A stretch of 64,000 nt of DNA from an uncultured Bacillota bacterium (GTDB lineage: Bacteria > Bacillota > Clostridia > Tissierellales > Tepidimicrobiaceae), in NCBI GenBank assembly GCA_937967955.1, contig CALBUB010000068.1, forward strand, positions 9,886 through 73,885, in the 5' to 3' direction. Below the pieces are notes generated by a model, which was not told the DNA's origin, ran no database searches, and saw only the letters and a list, made by a program, of their open reading frames with translations. Below are positions 27,583 through 37,058 of the stretch, piece by piece (within the stretch, counting starts at the first letter, position 1; every line of letters starts with the position of its first letter). The translations under genes and the position numbers were made by a program.

Positions 27583-30500
27583 ATGCTCAACATGTTAATC
27601 GATCCATTAAAAAACATGCTTTCTTATAATAAGTTAATAGAAGATATAAAGGACTTTAAAAGCCCTATAGCCATATCGGGTCTTATGGATGAAAATATTG
27701 GGCATATAGCTTATGCTTTAAATCAGCATACTAATAAAGCCCTATTGTTAATTGTACATAGTGAAGCAAAGGCTAAGAAGATATATGATGACATTAAAAA
27801 CTTTGATGAGAGTGTAGTTGAACTTTTACCTGATAAGGAAATAATCTTCTATAAAGTAGATGCTATTAGTTCTGAAAGGTCTATAGAACGCTTAAGGGTT
27901 CTTTCCCGCCTAGTCAAAGGGGAGCCAATAATTGTGGTGACCCATATAGATGCAGTTTTAAACAAATTTATTGTTCCTGATATATTTAGAGAACATTCAC
28001 TACATCTAAAGCAGGATGACATAGTGGATTTAGAGGACTTAAGCCAAAAGCTCATATTATCAGGCTATAAAAGGGAAAGTATGGTAGAGGCAGTAGGTCA
28101 GTTTAGTATAAGAGGTGGGATAATAGATTTTTTCCCTCCTAATAGTGAACATCCTTATAGGATTGAATTATTTGGAGATGAAATTGATTCCATTCGTACC
28201 TTTGATGTGGAAAGTCAAAGGTCTATTGATAGGGTCCAAGGAGTATATATACCTCCAGTTAAGGAAATATTGATTACCCAGGACTATAAAAGAAACATTA
28301 TTGAAAATATGAAGAAAGAACTAGATACGATACTTAAAAATGAAAAGCTAGACCCTAAAATTAAAGAAAATTTAGAAGATAAATTTGGAGAATATATTGG
28401 GGAAATTGAGGAAAACATATATATATCCAATATGGATATGGTTATACCCTATATACCTGACAAGTATATTACAAATATTTTAGACTATTTTAATAAGAAT
28501 AGCCTAGTACTTATAGACGAGCCTAATAGGATAGAAGAAAGAGCAGAAAATCTAAGAGAACAGTTCCTTATGAGATATTCTGATGTATTAGAGGTAGGAG
28601 AAGTCCTTCCCGGCCATAAAGATATAAACTATGAATATGAAACCTTGATAGAGAAAATTAAGACAAGGCTTTGCATACTAAATACCGCAATTACAAAAGT
28701 TAGTAAAAAAATTGAGCCTGTATCACTTATAAAATTTACTACCAAATCCATGCAGTCCTTCCACAATAATATGGAGCTATTCAGTAAAGAATTAAATTAT
28801 TATAAATACAGAGGCTATAAGGTAATTATATTTTCTGGCAGCGAAGATAGGGGTAAAGGTCTCCGTTCTACCCTGATGGATTTGGATATTATATGTGAAT
28901 ATTCTGACAATCTTAATAGAGAAATTAAAACTAGTCAAGTATTCATAGTTCCTGGTAGCATACAAGGGGGCTTTGAATATCCAGATATTAAGTTGGCAGT
29001 AATTGGCCATAAGGACATATACGGTTCTATCAAAGAGGCTAGGAAGGTTAAGAAAAAGACTAGCAAGGCTACTGTAAGCTTTTCCGATTTAAAAATAGGA
29101 GATTATGTAGTCCACGAAAATCATGGAATTGGTCAGTATGCTGGAGTGGAGCAGCTAAACATTCAGGGAGTAGTGAAAGATTATCTGGTTATTAAGTATA
29201 AGGGCAATGATAAGCTTTATGTTCCCATAGAACAAATGAATTTAATACAAAAATATATTGGGGGAGAAGCAGCAAAGCCTAAAATTAACAGACTTAGCAG
29301 TCCTGAGTGGGCTAGAGTAAAGCAGAGGGCTAAAAAGGCAGTAGAGGATATGGCTAAGGATTTATTAGAGCTATATGCAAAAAGAGAAACTGTTAAAGGC
29401 TTTGCTTTTTCTAAAGATACTATATGGCAGAAGCAGTTTGAAGATGCCTTTCCCTACGAGGAAACCGAAGCCCAACTAAGAAGCATTGAAGAGATTAAAA
29501 GGGATATGGAAAAGCCAAGGCCCATGGATAGGCTTTTGTGTGGAGATGTAGGCTATGGAAAGACAGAAGTGGCCTTAAGGGCTGCCTTTAAAGCTATAAT
29601 GGATGGTAAGCAAGTAGCCTTTTTAGTTCCAACTACTATACTGGCTCAGCAACATTATAATACTATAGTAGAAAGATTTAGTAATTTTCCAGTAAATGTG
29701 GAGGTTTTAAGTAGATTTAAAAGCCCAAAAGAGCAAAAGAGTATAGTAGAAAGACTTGGAAAAGGGTTAGTAGATATAGTTGTAGGGACTCATAGGCTCC
29801 TTTCTAAAGATGTGAAATTTAAAGATTTAGGACTTCTTATAATAGATGAGGAGCAAAGATTTGGAGTAAAACATAAGGAAGCCTTAAAGAAGATGAAAGA
29901 AAATGTGGACGTGCTAACCCTTACAGCTACACCTATACCTAGGACCCTTCATATGTCTTTAATTGGAGTTAGGGATATGAGTATAATTGATGAACCACCT
30001 GGCCATAGATATCCTGTGGAGACCTATGTGGTAGAGTTTAATGAATTGTTAATAAGAGAAGCTATATTGAAGGAATTAAATAGAGGAGGGCAAGTCTATT
30101 TCGTTTACAATAGGATTGAGAATATTGACAAGATAGCAGCCCAATTGAAAAAGTTAGTGCCAGAGGCGAACATTGTAATAGCCCATGGGCAGATGGGTGA
30201 AAAAGAGTTGGAAAAAATAATGATGGATTTTATATCTCAAAAATACAATGTTTTAGTATGTACCACTATTATTGAAACAGGGCTAGATATACCTAATGTG
30301 AATACTATAATAGTTTATGATGCAGATAAAATGGGACTTTCCCAGCTATATCAATTAAGAGGTAGGGTTGGTAGGACTAATAGGATTGCCTATGCTTATT
30401 TTACCTATGAGAAGGATAAAGTTTTGACGGAAGTGGCAGAAAAAAGGCTGAAGGCTATAAAAGATTTTACTGAATTTGGCTCTGGCTTTAAAGTTGCTAT

Positions 30501-31089
30501 GAGGGATTTAGAAATAAGAGGAACTGGTAACCTTTTAGGAGTAGAACAGCATGGCCACATAGAAACTATAGGTTATGACCTTTATGTAAAATTCTTAAAT
30601 CAGGCCATAAAGAAATTGAAAGGAGAAGAAATAAAAGAAACTGTTGATACAACTATTGATTTATCAGTAGATGGTTACATTCCTTCAAAATATATTGAAG
30701 ATGAAGAACAGAAGATTGAAGTCTATAAGAAGATTGCTGCTGTTAAAGAAAAAGAGGATTACAGTGAGTTAGTAGATGAATTGGTAGATAGGTTTGGAGA
30801 CATACCTAAGGAAGTTGAGAATCTATTAGATATTTCTTATATTAAGAATAATGCAGGAGATTATTACATTCAAAATATTACACAAGCTAATAGGGTGATT
30901 ACTTTAGAATTTAGTTCTGCGAAACATATTACACCAGATTTAATCCACTATCTATCTGAGAAGTATGGCAAGGCAATTGGTTTTGATTTATCTAAGACTC
31001 CTTCCTTTAGTTATAGATATAGAAAAGATCTCTTAAATGAATTAAAGGATATAATAGACAATATTAGAAGCTTTTACAATAAGAAGTAA
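27583..31089 (+). CDS. mfd: Transcription-repair coupling factor
   Basis: 1168 residues, full length. The order is UvrB-like N-terminal domains, the CarD-like RNA polymerase-interaction domain (about 500-560, DYVVHENHGIGQYAG), then a RecG-type translocase with Walker A GDVGYGKT (about 653), DEEQRFG (about 753) and TATPIPRT, and a C-terminal TRCF domain. It removes stalled RNA polymerase and recruits UvrA. The start is ATG behind AAGGAGAG. The position after pth is conserved in Firmicutes. Confidence 0.97.
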   Translation: MLNMLIDPLKNMLSYNKLIEDIKDFKSPIAISGLMDENIGHIAYALNQHTNKALLLIVHSEAKAKKIYDDIKNFDESVVELLPDKEIIFYKVDAISSERSIERLRVLSRLVKGEPIIVVTHIDAVLNKFIVPDIFREHSLHLKQDDIVDLEDLSQKLILSGYKRESMVEAVGQFSIRGGIIDFFPPNSEHPYRIELFGDEIDSIRTFDVESQRSIDRVQGVYIPPVKEILITQDYKRNIIENMKKELDTILKNEKLDPKIKENLEDKFGEYIGEIEENIYISNMDMVIPYIPDKYITNILDYFNKNSLVLIDEPNRIEERAENLREQFLMRYSDVLEVGEVLPGHKDINYEYETLIEKIKTRLCILNTAITKVSKKIEPVSLIKFTTKSMQSFHNNMELFSKELNYYKYRGYKVIIFSGSEDRGKGLRSTLMDLDIICEYSDNLNREIKTSQVFIVPGSIQGGFEYPDIKLAVIGHKDIYGSIKEARKVKKKTSKATVSFSDLKIGDYVVHENHGIGQYAGVEQLNIQGVVKDYLVIKYKGNDKLYVPIEQMNLIQKYIGGEAAKPKINRLSSPEWARVKQRAKKAVEDMAKDLLELYAKRETVKGFAFSKDTIWQKQFEDAFPYEETEAQLRSIEEIKRDMEKPRPMDRLLCGDVGYGKTEVALRAAFKAIMDGKQVAFLVPTTILAQQHYNTIVERFSNFPVNVEVLSRFKSPKEQKSIVERLGKGLVDIVVGTHRLLSKDVKFKDLGLLIIDEEQRFGVKHKEALKKMKENVDVLTLTATPIPRTLHMSLIGVRDMSIIDEPPGHRYPVETYVVEFNELLIREAILKELNRGGQVYFVYNRIENIDKIAAQLKKLVPEANIVIAHGQMGEKELEKIMMDFISQKYNVLVCTTIIETGLDIPNVNTIIVYDADKMGLSQLYQLRGRVGRTNRIAYAYFTYEKDKVLTEVAEKRLKAIKDFTEFGSGFKVAMRDLEIRGTGNLLGVEQHGHIETIGYDLYVKFLNQAIKKLKGEEIKETVDTTIDLSVDGYIPSKYIEDEEQKIEVYKKIAAVKEKEDYSELVDELVDRFGDIPKEVENLLDISYIKNNAGDYYIQNITQANRVITLEFSSAKHITPDLIHYLSEKYGKAIGFDLSKTPSFSYRYRKDLLNELKDIIDNIRSFYNKK

Positions 31090-31174
31090 TGTATATGGTT
31101 ATTGTAAAACCTGCCGAAATTGGAAATATAATGTATTTATGTTAATGTAAATACTTTAACTTATTACCATAAAT

Positions 31175-31204
31175 GTATAAAAAATTCCTATTGGTAAAAT
31201 AATA
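31175..31204 (+). promoter_or_regulatory. Possible forespore (sigma-F/G-type) promoter of spoVT
   Basis: GTATA (31175-31179), an 18-bp gap and AATAATA (31198-31204, 6 of 7 to CATWHTA) stand 30 bp before the gene. spoVT is sigma-G-controlled in Bacillus, which supports but does not prove the reading. Confidence 0.35.
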
Positions 31205-31234
31205 AAGACACAATATATTTTAAGGAGGGACAGA

Positions 31235-31786
31235 ATGAAAGCGACTGGTATAGTTAGACGTATAGATGATTTGGGCAGGGTCGTAATACCTAAAGAGATT
31301 AGAAGAACTTTAAGAATTAGAGAAGGAGATCCATTAGAAATTTTTACTGATAGAGAAGGAGAAGTTATACTTAAAAAATATTCTCCCATTGGGGAGTTAA
31401 ATGAATTTGCTGAAGAGTATTGCGAGGCATTATATGAAACCACTAAGCATATTGTTATAATAACTGATAGGGATCATATTATTGCTATAGCTGGAGGCTC
31501 TAAAAAACAATACTTAGATAAGAGAATAAGTCCCGAATTAGAAAAGATAATGGAAGGCAGAAGTATTTACATGACTAATGAACAAAACAAACCTATAAGG
31601 ATATTCTATGAAGATGAAAATCCAGAAGAGTATACAGCCCAAATAATAGTACCAATAATCATGCAGGGAGATCCAATTGGCAGTGTGATCCTCCTATCTA
31701 AGGAGCCAGATGTAACAGTAGGAGAAATAGAGGTAAAACTACTTGAAACTGCTGCTGGCTTTTTATCTAAACAGATGGAAAATTAG
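31235..31786 (+). CDS. spoVT: Stage V sporulation transcription factor SpoVT
   Basis: 183 residues, start ATG behind AAGGAGGG. Residues 1-50 are an AbrB/SpoVT swapped-hairpin DNA-binding domain (TGIVRRIDDLGRVVIPKEIRR). Residues about 55-180 form a GAF-like domain, as in SpoVT and unlike the shorter AbrB. It modulates forespore gene expression. The place between mfd and spoVB is the one seen in B. subtilis. Confidence 0.93.
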   Translation: MKATGIVRRIDDLGRVVIPKEIRRTLRIREGDPLEIFTDREGEVILKKYSPIGELNEFAEEYCEALYETTKHIVIITDRDHIIAIAGGSKKQYLDKRISPELEKIMEGRSIYMTNEQNKPIRIFYEDENPEEYTAQIIVPIIMQGDPIGSVILLSKEPDVTVGEIEVKLLETAAGFLSKQMEN

Positions 31787-31806
31787 CCTACCAGAATTGG
31801 TAGGTT
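31787..31806 (+). terminator. Weak hairpin after spoVT
   Basis: A 7-bp stem CCTACCA/TGGTAGG begins right at the stop codon. The following sequence has few Ts, so termination is uncertain. Confidence 0.35.
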
Positions 31807-31926
31807 AAATTATTTATAAGAAGTTTAAGTATTATAATTTTATTGCCTATGTTATAAACCCATGTTGAAATAAATATATTTTTGATATAATAATTTTAGT
31901 TTTGATTAAAATTAGGGGGAAATTTC

Positions 31927-33537
31927 ATGGCAAGAAACAACTATTTAAAAGGAGCTGCTATTTTAGGAATTGCAGGTGTTATTGTCAAAATACTTGGAGC
32001 CTTTTATAGAATACCTTTAAGCAACATAATCAAGACGGAAGGAATGGGCTATTATCAGACAGCCTATCCTTTATACGTCCTGTTGCTTACAGTATCTACA
32101 GCAGGCTTTCCAGTGGCCATTGCAAAGTTGGTGTCAGAAAAAAGAGCCCTAGGAGATTATAGGGGGGCTTATAAAGTATTTAAAGTAGCTTTTATTAGCC
32201 TTTTTATGGCTGGCTTAATTACATCCTTAGTTGTATTTTTTAATGCTGGCAGTATTGTAAAATTCTTAGGAAATGAAAATGCATATTATTCTCTCCTTGC
32301 ACTAAGCCCAGCTTTATTTTTTGTTCCTATAATGTCGGCCTTTAGAGGCTTTTTTCAAGGCAGGCAGTATATGGTTCCTACAGCTCTATCTCAAATAGCT
32401 GAACAGTTTTTTAGAGTTGTAATTGGACTTGTTCTTACTTTAGTTTTATTGGATAGAGGAACAGCTGTGGCGGCAGGCGGGGCTTCCTCTGGAGGTTCCA
32501 TAGGAGCTTTTGCAGGGACCCTGGTTATGATAGCTATTTATCTTAAAAATAGAAAAGAGATTAAAAATGAAATGGAAACTACTACTTTATATGAGGAAGA
32601 AGCAGTTTCTAAGATTATAAGAGATTTACTTGTGATAGCAGTACCAATAACCATAGGGGCAGCAATTGTTCCTATAATCAACACTATAGATACCTTTCTT
32701 GTACTTAAAAGGTTGCAAAGCATAGGTTATACAGAATTGGAGGCTAATAGCTTATATGGTCAGCTTACAGGGCTAGCTCAAACTTTAGTGAATTTGCCGC
32801 AAGTTTTTTCTCAAGCTTTGGCTGTTAGCTTGGTGCCAGCCATATCTGAGGCTAATGCTAGAAGGAAATTCCATGACATTAGAAATATAACAGCTTCAGG
32901 TATTAGGATTACATTACTTATAGGACTACCTTGTGGTTTTGGACTCTTTATACTGGCAACGCCTATTATAAACCTTTTATATTATAGGAATACACTAGAA
33001 ACCATACAGAGTACAGGGCAAATACTTTCTATACTCTCCTTTGGAGTCATATTTTTGACCTTGGTCCAATCCTTGACTGCTATATTGCAAGGTTTAGGTA
33101 AACCCTTTGTATCTGTTAAGAACTTGTTCATTGGTGCTATTGTAAAGGTTATCCTTACCTATACATTAACTGGCATAAAAGCCATAAACATAAGGGGAGC
33201 AGCAATAAGTACTGTATCTGCCTATTTAATTGCTAGCCTATTGAATTTAATAAGTGTGAGAAGGTATACTAGGATAAAATTAAATGTAAAGGACACATTT
33301 ATAAAGCCTATAATAGCTACTTTAGGCATGACAATTGCTGCCAGACTGACTTATTTAAGCATGTTAAACTTCCTAGAGGATAGATTAGCTACTATAGGGG
33401 CTATAATAATAGCAGTTGGAGTTTATGGTCTATTACTGTTAGTAACTAAAACTTTGACTTATGATGATTTTAGCCTACTTCCAAAAGGAGATAAGATAGC
33501 TGATAAATTAGTAAGGTTAAAACTAATTAATAGATAA
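31927..33537 (+). CDS. spoVB: MOP-superfamily lipid II / polysaccharide flippase, SpoVB-like
   Basis: 536 residues with about 14 membrane segments. The N-terminus (GIAGVIVKILGAFYRIPLSNII), a YQTAYPLY stretch and an AFRGFFQGRQ loop are typical of the SpoVB/YtgP branch of the MviN/MATE-like superfamily. These proteins flip peptidoglycan lipid precursors; SpoVB is needed for spore cortex. Synteny (spoVT upstream, mazG downstream) supports SpoVB over YtgP. Start ATG behind AGGGGG. Confidence 0.85.
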   Translation: MARNNYLKGAAILGIAGVIVKILGAFYRIPLSNIIKTEGMGYYQTAYPLYVLLLTVSTAGFPVAIAKLVSEKRALGDYRGAYKVFKVAFISLFMAGLITSLVVFFNAGSIVKFLGNENAYYSLLALSPALFFVPIMSAFRGFFQGRQYMVPTALSQIAEQFFRVVIGLVLTLVLLDRGTAVAAGGASSGGSIGAFAGTLVMIAIYLKNRKEIKNEMETTTLYEEEAVSKIIRDLLVIAVPITIGAAIVPIINTIDTFLVLKRLQSIGYTELEANSLYGQLTGLAQTLVNLPQVFSQALAVSLVPAISEANARRKFHDIRNITASGIRITLLIGLPCGFGLFILATPIINLLYYRNTLETIQSTGQILSILSFGVIFLTLVQSLTAILQGLGKPFVSVKNLFIGAIVKVILTYTLTGIKAINIRGAAISTVSAYLIASLLNLISVRRYTRIKLNVKDTFIKPIIATLGMTIAARLTYLSMLNFLEDRLATIGAIIIAVGVYGLLLLVTKTLTYDDFSLLPKGDKIADKLVRLKLINR

Positions 33538-33564
33538 AATCATAAAAAGCAAAGGAGTAATACT

Positions 33565-35034
33565 ATGGCTAAGATAAACATTTTAGGCTTAGGTCCTGGA
33601 GATGTAGACTCCTTAACCATTGGGGTTGTTGATAAGATAAATAGTGGAGTTAAAAATTATTTAAGAACGGAAAAACATCCTACAATTAAATATTTTAAGG
33701 ACAATAATATTCCTTATGAAGCCTATGACTATATTTATGAACAGGAAGATGATTTCTTAAATGTATATGAAAAGATAGTTGAAGATTTAATAGAAAAAGC
33801 AAGGGAATATGATGAGATCAATTATTTAGTGCCAGGAAATCCATTAGTAGCTGAGAAAACAGTAGAACTTTTATTGAAAAAGGAAGGTCCAGGCTTGGAA
33901 ATGGAAATTTTTACTGGCATGAGTTTTATAGACCCGGTTGTCCAGTTGGTAAAGAGGGATCCTATAAACGGTTTAAAAATACTAGATGGCACCACTTTGC
34001 AGATAAATAATTTAGATATCAATATTGATTGCTTGATTGTACAAGTCTACAATAATAGGATTGCATCTAATGTAAAGCTACTATTGGCCGATGTTTATGG
34101 AGATGAGTATGAAATTTACGTTGTAAATAGGGCCGGTATAAAGGAAAAGGAACAGCTGCTTAAAATTCCCGTATTCCAATTAGACAGAATCCATACTATA
34201 GATTCCCTTACAAGTATATATGTGCCTAAATTGGATAAAATAATTAAAAAAGTTTATAATATTGACGATATAATAGATACAACCAGGATACTTAGAAGCA
34301 AGGATGGTTGTCCTTGGGATATGAAACAAACCCATAAATCTATAAGGGAGTGTGTAATTGAGGAAGCCTATGAAGTAGTAGATGCTATTGATAAAGAGGA
34401 TATAGATAGTTTAGTGGAAGAACTAGGGGATTTACTGTTTCAAGTAATATTCCATTGTCAGATAGGTTACGAAGAAGGAGAGTTTAATCTACTAGATGTT
34501 ACAACTGCTTTAAATAATAAGCTAATCCATAGACATCCTCACGTTTTTGCTCAAAAAAAAGTAGAAAAATCTGAAGAAGTAGTATATAATTGGAATGAGT
34601 TGAAATATAAGGATAGACACATTTCAAGCTATACAGACAGATTAAAAGATATGCCAAGGCTACCTTCACTGATGAGAAGCTTCAAAGTGCAAGAAAGAGC
34701 TGCAGAAATTGGCTTTGATTGGGACCATGTGGAAGGAGCCCTTGAAAAAGTTAAGGAAGAGTATTATGAAGTAATAGAAAGTATTAGAAGCTTAAAAGGT
34801 GGTGATGTGGAAAAAGTAGAGGAGGAGCTAGGAGATTTACTATTTGCTGTGGTTAATGTGTGTAGATTTGTAAAAGTAAATCCTGAAGTAGCCTTGAATA
34901 AAACTGTAAATAAATTTATAGACAGATTTGAAAAAATGGAAGAATACAGCAATAAAATGGGAAAAAAACTAGAAGAAATGACTCTTGAAGAAATGGATAA
35001 GCTTTGGGATAAAGCAAAACAGGATAAATATTGA
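33565..35034 (+). CDS. mazG: Nucleoside triphosphate pyrophosphohydrolase with tetrapyrrole-methylase-like domain (YabN)
   Basis: 489 residues. The N-terminal ~220 form a SAM-methyltransferase-like (tetrapyrrole methylase) fold beginning ILGLGPGDVDSLT. The rest holds two MazG modules; the first has RSKDGCPWD and EEAYEVVDA...EELGDLLFQ with the metal-binding Glu/Asp set, the second EEYYEVI...EELGDLLFA. The enzyme hydrolyses NTPs to NMP and PPi, cleaning damaged nucleotides. Fusion and location match B. subtilis yabN. The hup promoter overlaps its stop codon. Confidence 0.93.
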   Translation: MAKINILGLGPGDVDSLTIGVVDKINSGVKNYLRTEKHPTIKYFKDNNIPYEAYDYIYEQEDDFLNVYEKIVEDLIEKAREYDEINYLVPGNPLVAEKTVELLLKKEGPGLEMEIFTGMSFIDPVVQLVKRDPINGLKILDGTTLQINNLDINIDCLIVQVYNNRIASNVKLLLADVYGDEYEIYVVNRAGIKEKEQLLKIPVFQLDRIHTIDSLTSIYVPKLDKIIKKVYNIDDIIDTTRILRSKDGCPWDMKQTHKSIRECVIEEAYEVVDAIDKEDIDSLVEELGDLLFQVIFHCQIGYEEGEFNLLDVTTALNNKLIHRHPHVFAQKKVEKSEEVVYNWNELKYKDRHISSYTDRLKDMPRLPSLMRSFKVQERAAEIGFDWDHVEGALEKVKEEYYEVIESIRSLKGGDVEKVEEELGDLLFAVVNVCRFVKVNPEVALNKTVNKFIDRFEKMEEYSNKMGKKLEEMTLEEMDKLWDKAKQDKY

Positions 35035-35059
35035 TTATTTCGCAAAATTACAGTATAAT
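35031..35059 (+). promoter_or_regulatory. Sigma-A promoter of hup
   Basis: TTGATT (35031-35036, overlapping the mazG stop) and a perfect TATAAT (35054-35059) are separated by 17 bp. Confidence 0.8.
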
Positions 35060-35130
35060 AAGAAGGATTTTTGTAATTAATATAGAATAACTATAAGAAA
35101 AATTAATATCTTTTAAAGGAGGAATTTATA

Positions 35131-35409
35131 ATGAATAAAGCTGAACTAGTTGCTAGTATGGCAGAAAAATCGAATATGACTAAAAAGGATGCAGAGATTG
35201 CATTAAATGCCTTTATAGAAACAGTAACTGAAGCTTTGGCAAAAGGAGACAAAGTACAATTAGTAGGCTTTGGAACTTTTGAAGTAAGAGATAGAAAAGC
35301 CAGAGAGGGAAGAAACCCAAGAAATCCAGAAGAAGTTATCCATATTCCAGCATCAAAAGCACCTGTATTTAAAGCTGGTAAAGGCTTAAAAGATGCTGTT
35401 AACAAATAG
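35131..35409 (+). CDS. hup: HU family DNA-binding protein
   Basis: 92 residues, start ATG behind AAAGGAGG. MNKAELVASMAE, GFGTFEVRDRKAREGRNP and the end KAGKGLKDAV are the HU signature, with the DNA-intercalating NP in the arm. It bends and compacts chromosomal DNA. It has its own promoter and terminator inside the mazG-rqcP block, as in many Clostridia and unlike B. subtilis, where hup lies elsewhere. Confidence 0.96.
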   Translation: MNKAELVASMAEKSNMTKKDAEIALNAFIETVTEALAKGDKVQLVGFGTFEVRDRKAREGRNPRNPEEVIHIPASKAPVFKAGKGLKDAVNK

Positions 35410-35444
35410 TTATACACAAAAATTATATGATTAAGTGTGGATAA
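35410..35444 (+). other. Two inverted DnaA boxes
   Basis: TTATACACA (35410-35418) and TGTGGATAA (35436-35444, the complement of the perfect box TTATCCACA) face each other with a 17-bp gap right after the hup stop codon. Both match the TTATNCACA DnaA-box consensus. Function is inferred only. Confidence 0.6.
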
Positions 35445-35463
35445 TTATTACTTACTTATAGAA

Positions 35464-35492
35464 AAAATCAGGTCACTGACCTGGTTTTTTTT
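35464..35492 (+). terminator. Terminator after hup
   Basis: A palindrome CAGGTCA/TGACCTG (35469-35475 with 35477-35483), extended by A/T pairs, is followed by eight T. Confidence 0.85.
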
Positions 35493-35522
35493 ATATTAAT
35501 AAGCAATATGGGAGATGATAGC

Positions 35523-35765
35523 TTGAGACTGGACAAGTTTTTGAAAAATTCAAGGATAATTAAGAGAAGAACAGTTGCAAAAGAAGCCTGTATCCAGGGA
35601 AGAGTGCAGATAAATGATAAGGTAGCTAAGCCAGGAGATGAAGTTAAAATAGGTGATATTATAACTGTAGATTTAGGTTCTAATATTTTAAAAGTAAGAG
35701 TATTGGATGTAAGGGATGATGTTAAGAAGGAGCAAGCACAAGAATTATATGAATATATTGAATAA
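35523..35765 (+). CDS. rqcP: RqcP (YabO), S4-domain ribosome quality-control protein
   Basis: 80 residues from the TTG at 35523, which follows GGGAGATGA at good spacing; the in-frame ATG at 35508 has no binding site and lies inside it. RLDKFLKNSRIIKRR is the canonical S4 start. RqcP works with RqcH in adding poly-alanine tails to stalled nascent chains on 50S subunits. The gene sits between hup and yabP, its conserved place, and has its own terminator. Confidence 0.9.
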   Translation: MRLDKFLKNSRIIKRRTVAKEACIQGRVQINDKVAKPGDEVKIGDIITVDLGSNILKVRVLDVRDDVKKEQAQELYEYIE

Positions 35766-35795
35766 GGGCTTTGTTCTAAAAGCCCTTTTTTTTTC
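35764..35795 (+). terminator. Terminator after rqcP
   Basis: A 9-bp stem (35764-35772 with 35779-35787) overlapping the stop codon is followed by T-run to 35795. Confidence 0.9.
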
Positions 35796-35835
35796 ATAAT
35801 AATAGATTAACGAAAGTAGTAGGAGGTGGCTTAGT

Positions 35836-36117
35836 GTGACCGAAGGAAATATTAAATTTAAAAATCAAAACATATTGCTAGAGGATAGGAATAGGCTTAC
35901 CATAACTGGAGTAGAGCATGTGGGAAGCTTTAATGATAATACTATTACATTAAAGACTATAAAAGGGGCCATGATAATCAAAGGAGAAAACTTAAATGTA
36001 GATAAGCTAAATTTAGATGATGGCAATGTAAAAATAAGTGGAATTATAAACGGCATCAATTATGTGGATAAAGATTCAAACTCAAGGGGCAACCTTATAG
36101 GCAAAATATTTAAATAA
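35836..36117 (+). CDS. yabP: Sporulation protein YabP
   Basis: 93 residues, start GTG behind AGGAGGTGG. LEDRNRLTITGVEHVGSF and an ITLKTIKG stretch are typical of YabP. In B. subtilis yabP and yabQ form a mother-cell sporulation operon; YabQ is needed for cortex formation, YabP is dispensable. yabQ begins 15 bp after this stop, so the pair is conserved here. It lies behind the rqcP terminator, implying its own promoter, which I could not define. Confidence 0.92.
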   Translation: MTEGNIKFKNQNILLEDRNRLTITGVEHVGSFNDNTITLKTIKGAMIIKGENLNVDKLNLDDGNVKISGIINGINYVDKDSNSRGNLIGKIFK

Positions 36118-36132
36118 TATAGGGTGTTTGAT

Positions 36133-36609
36133 ATGGCTGCAGACATAAAAGTAGAATTTTATATTTTCTTAAATTCCTTTTATGCAGGTTTAATAGCGGG
36201 ACTAATTTTTGACTTGTATAGGCTTATAAGATATTTTTTCAAACCCAGGAAGCTTGTTACTCTAATCGAAGATTTATTGTTCTGGATAGGTATAGGTTTA
36301 ATATTCTTTTATATTATCAATAAAAGTAATTGGGGACAGTTAAGAGGCTATATATTTATTGGCTTTTTCTTAGGTGGACTTGCATACTTAAAGCTTTTAA
36401 GCAAAGTGCTTTTTCCCTTATTCATAAAGTTATTTAATAGGCTTGGCCTTATATTAAGAGGAATAATTTATATACTTAAATTACCCTTTGTTAAAGTAAA
36501 GAAGATAATATCACCTGGTATAAGAAAAATAAGGAAAGCAAAAAGGGTACCTAAGGAAGCAGCTAGTGAAATTAGAAGATTGAGAAGAATTATTTCCAAA
36601 AAAAAATGA
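36133..36609 (+). CDS. yabQ: Spore cortex biosynthesis protein YabQ
   Basis: 158 residues from the ATG at 36133, spaced from AGGGTG; an in-frame GTG at 36124 lies inside that site. Four hydrophobic segments span roughly residues 10-110. LIFDLYRLIRY and DLLFWI near the N-terminus are the YabQ signature, and the C-terminus is long and very basic. It is a membrane protein of the outer forespore membrane required for cortex synthesis. divIC follows 46 bp downstream. Confidence 0.9.
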   Translation: MAADIKVEFYIFLNSFYAGLIAGLIFDLYRLIRYFFKPRKLVTLIEDLLFWIGIGLIFFYIINKSNWGQLRGYIFIGFFLGGLAYLKLLSKVLFPLFIKLFNRLGLILRGIIYILKLPFVKVKKIISPGIRKIRKAKRVPKEAASEIRRLRRIISKKK

Positions 36610-36655
36610 AGGATTTTTAGAAACTATATAGAATATTATACTGGGTGATGTAATA

Positions 36656-36979
36656 ATGAAGAGGAGAAGGAAAAAGAAAGGTTTTAGACTAAAGCACTTT
36701 ATACTTTTACTTATTGCTTTTTATTTAGGGAGAACCTTAATCTCCCAAAGCATTTATATGAGGGAGCTTAAGAAGATAAAATTAAAGGAAGAACAAGAAA
36801 TAGCCAGATTAGAGAAAGAGATTGAACAGCTGCAGGAGGAAATTGAAAAGAGGGGTTCCTTAGAATTTATAGAAAAGGTTGCAAGGGAAGAATTAAATTT
36901 AGTTAAACCTAGAGAAATCATATACATTGACATTAATAAGCAAAAGGATAATAAGCCCTTTAAAGAATTCAACAAATAG
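36656..36979 (+). CDS. divIC: Septum formation initiator DivIC/FtsB
   Basis: 107 residues: a basic cytoplasmic tail, one membrane segment (about 14-30), a coiled coil (about 38-66, Glu/Lys/Leu heptads) and a C-terminal segment (VAREELNLVKPREIIYI) characteristic of DivIC. It joins FtsL and DivIB in the divisome. Placement after yabQ matches B. subtilis. Start ATG behind GGGTGATG; the binding site is weak. Confidence 0.9.
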   Translation: MKRRRKKKGFRLKHFILLLIAFYLGRTLISQSIYMRELKKIKLKEEQEIARLEKEIEQLQEEIEKRGSLEFIEKVAREELNLVKPREIIYIDINKQKDNKPFKEFNK

Positions 36980-36988
36980 TATAATTTA

Positions 36989-37017
36989 TTGACAATGATG
37001 GTATTCTAATATATACT
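36989..37017 (+). promoter_or_regulatory. Sigma-A promoter of yabR
   Basis: TTGACA (36989-36994), a 17-bp spacer and TATACT (37012-37017) lie 42 bp before the start codon. Confidence 0.8.
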
Positions 37018-37058
37018 TTATAAAGAAATATTATTTTGTAAGGAGGAATTGTTTATTT

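Noticed and set aside
34764..35045. Minus-strand frame over the mazG end
   Set aside because: Overlaps the conserved second MazG module and the hup promoter; no independent coding evidence.
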